NCBI GenBank assembly: GCA_032718475.1
Contig: JAUCBJ010001978.1
Location: forward strand, 48,142-112,141
Length of the DNA stretch: 64,000 bases
Source: Nemertoderma westbladi
Taxonomy: Eukaryota > Xenacoelomorpha > Nemertodermatida > Nemertodermatidae
Direction: 5' to 3'
Shown here: positions 59,276 through 64,000 of the stretch, piece by piece
Position numbering within the stretch: position 1 is the stretch's first letter
Layout: each line of letters begins with the position of its first letter
Made by a program: the position numbers and the translations under genes
The notes under the pieces: model-generated
Told to the model about the DNA's origin: nothing
Seen by the model: only the letters and a program-made list of their open reading frames with translations
Database searches by the model: none

Positions 59276-59283
59276 CTTCCGTC

Positions 59284-60023
59284 TATGGCATGGCAGTAAT
59301 GGAGGGGTGAGTACAAAACAAAGACAAAAGATTCAAGGCATGACATGTACAAAACGCAATTGTTAACTTTCGTTTATTGTTTTGGTTCCCCCAACACGCC
59401 TCTTTAACTGTAACCTTCTCCTTTCAGCCTTTACAAACCCAGTAACCTGCTCCTTTGAATGCATGTAATGGCAATGGTGGGACCATAGGATAGGATATAC
59501 GGGTTTATTGTTAATTTTCGCATATTGCTACGGAAACTAGCTAAAATTATAATCGTAGGCCTATAATTTAAAAAATGTTCTATAAATGTTGTATGATACC
59601 ATTTTTTCCTAAAATAATACCGGTACTCTTTTCTTAGAAATTGCTCTGATACGGTATTCTAGAAAATATATGTTGCAGTATATTCATACAAGTTTATGTA
59701 TTATCCTATGGTACAGCAATATACCAAACTTGCTACGGTTTCTTTCACATGTACTTGTACTATAGCTAAATATTTCACATTAAGCAAAATGACCATCTCA
59801 ATAAGATTTGTACCAAAACGAAAAAAACTATCCTGGCCCGCCTGCAGGGGTAGAACCCCACGACCTCTGGTGTCTGGAGCGATATTAATTCAAGGAAATG
59901 GATTTAAATGCTACGCCTGGCTTGAAAAAATTGAAATCGCGTGTTGGTATTAGAACACGATCCTTAAAAGTACAAAGTATGCTGTCATGTTGTTCGTTCA
60001 ATATGCTCAAATTAACAATAAAC
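59284..60023. other. Stretch between the hAT-like element and the hairpin
   Basis: No gene is supported. Around 59365-59460 it carries, inverted, the dispersed word set GTTTATTGTTTTGGTT and AACCTGCTCCTTT, which recurs in the other orientation at about 60395-60480 and also near 48190. Confidence 0.5.
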
Positions 60024-60263
60024 ACAATATTGCAATGTTCTAGAGTTAATATACTGAAATAAAAACCTTCAGCGAATAAAATTGTAATAATCACTTCTGC
60101 CTAATCCTTCAGCAAATTAACCTAATATAATAACCTCGGCCTGCGGCCTCGGTAATTATACAGGTTAATTTGCTTCTGGAACGGCATCAGTAGGTAATTA
60201 TTCAGTTTTATTCGCTTCAGGTTATTATTTCCGTATATTAACTCTAGAACATTGCAATATTGT
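60024..60263. repeat. 240-bp foldback hairpin element
   Basis: The outer arms ACAATATTGCAATGTTCTAG and CTAGAACATTGCAATATTGT pair perfectly and continue through GAGTTAATATAC/GTATATTAACTC. Inner parts pair imperfectly (AGCGAATAAAA with TTTTATTCGCT, AGCAAATTAACCT with AGGTTAATTTGCT) down to a GGCCTGCGGCC centre near 60145. It looks like a MITE-like foldback element. Confidence 0.88.
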
Positions 60264-60900
60264 ATGTATATTCACCTGAAGCAAAATAAACAATATAACT
60301 ACTGGAGACATGGCAGCATGGGGGGAAACTCGACGCAAAACCCGCCTTGGCGAATTAATATCCCGCCTCGATGTTAAATTCTCAATTTAGCTGTTTAGGG
60401 AAAGGACAGAAGGAGCAGGTTATAGTGGCACGTTATTTTAACCAAAACAATAAACTAAACACAATAGAACAGGTTACAGTTTTATTTTTGAGAGTAATCA
60501 TCTGTTATTTGCGTCCAATTTCCCTTGGAGAGGGATGAATTTTTATTGCGTCCAGTTTCCCCCCCTATCTGAACTACTGAACTACGGAGGCCGAAGGCCG
60601 AGATTGTTATTCAAGTTTTTTTTGCTGAACAAAAACAGTGAAATTTTTAAAGGCACCATGTTCAGATGTTAGATACGTTAATTGCTTTTTTAATTAGGCC
60701 TACCGCAATGAAAGTTATTGTCTGATTGTATTATACCGTTCTGCCGGTACTGTTAATACAGTAATAATAATGGTTATATAACAAGATGATGACGAGACGA
60801 TATCTTATCGATAATTGCCGCCTGTAACGTTATCATCATGTGTTCTACAGAGGTGCTGGTTTAATCGACTTAAAGGAATTACCCGTCCGTACCGGTAATA
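60264..60900. other. Upstream region of the Rho GEF-like gene
   Basis: No gene is supported. A dispersed repeat copy lies at about 60395-60480 and two similar words TTGCGTCCAATTTCCC and TTGCGTCCAGTTTCCC near 60510-60560. In-frame TAA at 60871 bounds the open frame that follows. A possible acceptor, GTTCTACAG|AGG, ends at 60850, so the large exon may begin there. Confidence 0.5.
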
Positions 60901-63900
60901 ATGGACGATGAAGGAGAATTTGTTAAACTTCTGTACCCTTCCCTGTGTACCGGGTACGAACTGCTCAGTAGTGGGGCCGCATACATATGCGGTGGGGTGG
61001 ACATTCAGGAACACCCCGTTATAATATTCCCGTCCTCCCACCACGGCGTGCTGACCGAGATACCGGTAAACAACCTCGCCTTACTCATCGGCTACCTGGC
61101 CTACATGTGGGGACCCAGTTACAACGCCGGGTTGTGTCTACTTATAGACCAATGCGTTTATGACGAGGCCGCATTAGAACACTTGTTACCGGCTATCCAA
61201 GTCGCTTTAACTAACTTTAAACTTAATTTCTACACGGCTTTAATTCTTCAACCCGTTTGTAAGAAACTCAGAAAGTTATTATCGAAACAACTCAGTAAAA
61301 AAACACAAAAGAAGTCGAAAACCCCGAATTACGCCTTACCGTTTCCTGTTGAACTTATTAACGATTTCAGCCATCTGCAATCATTTGTTCCTTCATGGAA
61401 TCTTCCCGTTAAATACGGAGGTAAACTTAAATATTCCCCGGATAATTTCATTAAATGGCGAAGTAAGATCCACCCTATTGACTTGAAGTATTCCGAGATA
61501 GCCCATTTACTGCCTCATTACTTATACCAGATTGACAAACTTAAAGAAGATATTAGCGGCTTAACGGCGGCCGAGGCGAAAATTAAACTTCCTCAGTTGG
61601 AAACTCGTTATCGAGAGATAATGAAAAAAATTAATTTTCCTAATATTATCGATAAATTGAACGTAAATATAATTGAATTGGAGCAAATTGATTCAGTTGA
61701 TACGAATTATTTATCGGGGACTGTGTTCCATTCAGTTACTATTGATATACTAAGGGCGAGGCGGGATAAACTGGAGGGTTTACAGGGGGTGGCCTGGGTT
61801 GTTTGGCGGGAGATTCAAACTGGGGTGGGACGCGCGGACCAGCTACAACGGCATGTGGAGGCGGGGGACAAGCTGAGAGCCTGGATTCGAGACCAGGGGT
61901 TCTTCTACCTGAGTCATCGGTGTCCGGAGGCAACCACCCCGGAGGAAGCCGCGTCCAACAGGGAGGCTTTCCGAGAGGGCTTCCTAGGGACCGCGCGTGA
62001 CGTCATCGAGTTGGCGGAGACGTGGGAGCGGGAGGATTCGGGGTTGACGCGGGGGGAAGGAGAGGGGAGCGAATTGGGGGAATTAACCGCCAAGTTTCGA
62101 GTCGAAGTCGAAACAGCCGAGAAAAAGTTTGACTTGATTTGCGATTTTTTTGATTGTTTGTTGAAAGCAAAGAGCTGGTATTATAAAGTGATGGAGATGG
62201 TGGGGGAAATGGGTGGTTTGAGGTGGGAAGGGGGCGGGTTGAGGGGGGAAGGGGGCGGGTTGAGGGGGGAAGGTAGCGGGTTGAGGGGTGAAGGGGGCGG
62301 GTTGAGGGGTGAAGGGGGCGGGTTGAGGTGGGAAGTGGGGCTCCCGGATCCCCCCACTGACGCTCAACTCGACACCATCACCGAGTCCGGTATAGTAGTC
62401 TCCAACTCTTCTCGACGTATAGCGAGTCGCGTGTTGGCGAGCCGCTGCACGCTGCTCAAACAGATGCTCCTAGGGGGCGAGCCATACGACGAGGAGTTGG
62501 CGGAATCGGTAACGCGTTGGCACGAGTTCGCCGCCGCTGGGTGGGACCTAGCTATCGAATCGACGACCCCGTCGCTCCCGTCCCACAAACAACTCCGTCG
62601 CTCCGATTCCCTACACACGACCTCGGCGCGATCCGATCTCACCGAGATCACCTCGATGTCCTCGGAATCCGAGATTCTGGAACCGTCCCCGCGTCCTGAA
62701 GCGGCCCGTAAACCCCCGGAGGGTCCCCGTAATGTTCCGGAACGCGACGATTTAGCCGAAATACTGGAAACAGCGGAGAAACTTCTGATCGAGTTGAACA
62801 CCGGACCGCTGATCTACAGAAACAAAAAACGTAAGAAAACAAGAAATTCAAACAACTTTTACCCCAAAAGTCGCGATAAAACCGATAATTTCGATGTTAC
62901 TAACTCTATGGTAACAGGAGCTGTGCATAAACTCTTTGGTAGTGTGGGTACTAGTAGGGGGGACACTCTAGGGGCCGCTAGTGGGTTCGGGACTCCGTCT
63001 AGACACCCAACTAGTTGGTCTCCATCTTCGGAAACTTTTAGTTCCTCACTCAGTGGTCCCAACAACGTTCTGCCTTCCGTCCCTCCGTTTGTCGTTCCGT
63101 CGTCCATTAAGAAAGGCTCAGACTTAAAGTCGGTAGACTCGGGTTGCCACATGTCGAGCGAGTCGTTACCTTGGTTGTTGGAGCAGGAGGTTCCGGATTA
63201 CCGGGCCGGTGGGGGTGGGTCTACCCGGTGGGTGGCACCCGACGGGTGTAGTACTAGTCGGGTTGAGACCCGCCGACCGGTCGCCGGGAGGTTTCTACTC
63301 CGCAGCCAGGATCGCGAGTTCCTAGACTCGTACCTGCGAGTTGGTAGTGGTCCGCATTCCGACAGTGTCGGACAAACAATCCGACGGTCTAACGACATGA
63401 TTACAGACAGAGGACAGACAAACAGACATCATCCCGTACAGACAACTCGATACACAACCAACACAGAGACCCCTAAACAGACCGACTTATCGTTGTCTGG
63501 ATTACAGCCAGTAGACCCGCCTAGAACTACTACAGACCTCCCAGACTACGACCCCATTGAACGCACAGAGGATTATGTTAACAGCATCGCAGGTTGGCCT
63601 AGTAACTCCCAATCAACTTCTAGGGAAGATTCGAACAAGTCGAAAGCCTTGGAGGAACGGGTTTTATCGAAACTCTTTAGCGGCGAGTTAAATGATGTTA
63701 CTGAAGATTCTGAGTTTACTAACAGACCTACTGTAGTAGAACAATATAGTGTAAACGATATATTAACTTACAGACCAACAGACAGAGCTATGAGTAATGA
63801 CTATGTCCCTGATAATCCAGACAGACGAGGGGTCAATGAGTCATCCCCTAGTAGTGCAGACCGACGAGGTTTTATTGACCGTTACCATGCCTCCCCCCAT

Positions 63901-64000
63901 TCCATGTCCGTAGATGTCGCGGAACCGAGTAGGAGGTTGCTAGGAGACGGTGACCGCAGAGGTTCCTTGCCTACCGCGAAGACTCCGGCCGAGGTCAGTG
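60901..64000 (+). CDS. PLEKHG4/ARHGEF40 (Solo)-type Rho GEF, N-terminal part
   Basis: One uninterrupted frame of 1033 codons, open at the right edge. The ATG at 60901 is the first after an in-frame TAA at 60871. Residues about 19-192 form a Sec14-like (CRAL-TRIO) domain: ELLSSGAAYICGGVD, then NAGLCLLIDQ, then FSHLQSFVPSWNLPVKYGGK. Residues about 215-440 are helical and spectrin-like (LEGLQGVAWVVWREI, VEVETAEKKFDLICDFFDCL). Six heptads of GLRGEGG type cover 439-480. A further helical segment (VTRWHEFAAAGWDLAIE), a basic patch (RNKKRKKTR) near 640 and a long Ser/Thr/Pro-rich tail follow. This order matches PLEKHG4 and Solo, exchange factors that activate Rho GTPases through a C-terminal DH-PH module, which would lie beyond the edge. 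SESTD1 shares Sec14 plus spectrin domains but lacks this long tail. The family assignment is likely but not proven without the DH domain. Confidence 0.78.
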   Translation, partial: MDDEGEFVKLLYPSLCTGYELLSSGAAYICGGVDIQEHPVIIFPSSHHGVLTEIPVNNLALLIGYLAYMWGPSYNAGLCLLIDQCVYDEAALEHLLPAIQVALTNFKLNFYTALILQPVCKKLRKLLSKQLSKKTQKKSKTPNYALPFPVELINDFSHLQSFVPSWNLPVKYGGKLKYSPDNFIKWRSKIHPIDLKYSEIAHLLPHYLYQIDKLKEDISGLTAAEAKIKLPQLETRYREIMKKINFPNIIDKLNVNIIELEQIDSVDTNYLSGTVFHSVTIDILRARRDKLEGLQGVAWVVWREIQTGVGRADQLQRHVEAGDKLRAWIRDQGFFYLSHRCPEATTPEEAASNREAFREGFLGTARDVIELAETWEREDSGLTRGEGEGSELGELTAKFRVEVETAEKKFDLICDFFDCLLKAKSWYYKVMEMVGEMGGLRWEGGGLRGEGGGLRGEGSGLRGEGGGLRGEGGGLRWEVGLPDPPTDAQLDTITESGIVVSNSSRRIASRVLASRCTLLKQMLLGGEPYDEELAESVTRWHEFAAAGWDLAIESTTPSLPSHKQLRRSDSLHTTSARSDLTEITSMSSESEILEPSPRPEAARKPPEGPRNVPERDDLAEILETAEKLLIELNTGPLIYRNKKRKKTRNSNNFYPKSRDKTDNFDVTNSMVTGAVHKLFGSVGTSRGDTLGAASGFGTPSRHPTSWSPSSETFSSSLSGPNNVLPSVPPFVVPSSIKKGSDLKSVDSGCHMSSESLPWLLEQEVPDYRAGGGGSTRWVAPDGCSTSRVETRRPVAGRFLLRSQDREFLDSYLRVGSGPHSDSVGQTIRRSNDMITDRGQTNRHHPVQTTRYTTNTETPKQTDLSLSGLQPVDPPRTTTDLPDYDPIERTEDYVNSIAGWPSNSQSTSREDSNKSKALEERVLSKLFSGELNDVTEDSEFTNRPTVVEQYSVNDILTYRPTDRAMSNDYVPDNPDRRGVNESSPSSADRRGFIDRYHASPHSMSVDVAEPSRRLLGDGDRRGSLPTAKTPAEVS
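62215..62340 (+). repeat. In-frame 21-bp coding minisatellite, six units
   Basis: Six 21-bp units of the form GGGTTGAGGGGGGAAGGGGG plus C, encoding GLRGEGG with W or S variants. Each is in frame with the Rho GEF-like reading frame, so length changes by unit keep the protein open. The strand is extremely G-rich, with frequent runs of three to six G, and may form G-quadruplexes. Confidence 0.95.

Noticed and set aside
59830-59880. A tRNA-like stretch around GGGGTAGAACCCC
   Set aside because: The T-loop consensus is not met and no cloverleaf can be drawn with a matching acceptor stem.
62083-62801. Minus-strand frames with FPPQPAP repeats and a serine-rich segment
   Set aside because: They are antisense shadows of the Rho GEF-like coding exon and its G-rich repeat.

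Overview
The window is eukaryotic, from an animal genome. It has spliced genes with GT-AG introns, several non-LTR retrotransposon (LINE) fragments, small DNA transposons, very long minisatellites, and many short palindromic words such as TAGGCCTA and TACCGGTA. The two genes with clear vertebrate counterparts and the general sequence texture suggest a marine invertebrate, possibly an echinoderm or another deuterostome. That placement is a guess, because nothing in the window fixes the species.

Layout. 1-838: LINE endonuclease fragment (minus), cut by the left edge. 1.8-17.8 kb: a 16-kb minisatellite with a 32-bp unit. 17.8-38.1 kb (minus): a gene matching ANKRD42. Nine coding exons were reconstructed with consistent splice phases; the start-codon exon was not found. 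Its introns hold four more minisatellites (35-, 20-, 14- and 18-bp units), a 29-bp two-copy duplication, a 315-bp tandem repeat and two LINE remnants. 38.9-41.3 kb: LINE remnants, including a nearly intact reverse transcriptase. 43.5-43.9 kb: an intronless LEPROT-family (endospanin) gene. 45.3-47.6 kb: diverged repeats, a perfect hairpin and another LINE fragment. 49.05-54.67 kb: a 5.6-kb inverted-repeat element with an 8-bp target duplication, carrying inside it a TA-flanked element, a TTAA-flanked piggyBac-like element and a degenerate LINE. 55.0-57.85 kb: a second LINE type with an 883-codon open frame. 58.14-59.28 kb: a non-autonomous hAT-like element. 60.02-60.26 kb: a foldback hairpin. 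60.9 kb to the right edge: a continuous plus-strand frame of more than 1,030 codons, the N-terminal part of a PLEKHG4/ARHGEF40 (Solo)-type Rho guanine nucleotide exchange factor.

Most unusual feature. The minisatellites in the ANKRD42-like gene are not randomly placed. Array 2 has a unit that contains the end of an exon plus its 5' splice site. Array 1 begins inside the last recognisable exon and supplies its stop codon, or else hundreds of candidate splice donors. Arrays 3 and 4 abut the acceptors of two exons. A 29-bp duplication copies the donor of a further exon and may be an early stage of the same process. This suggests repeated nucleation of tandem repeats at exon/intron boundaries within one gene.

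Many short open frames, especially inside the arrays, are artefacts of repeat periodicity and are not annotated as genes.
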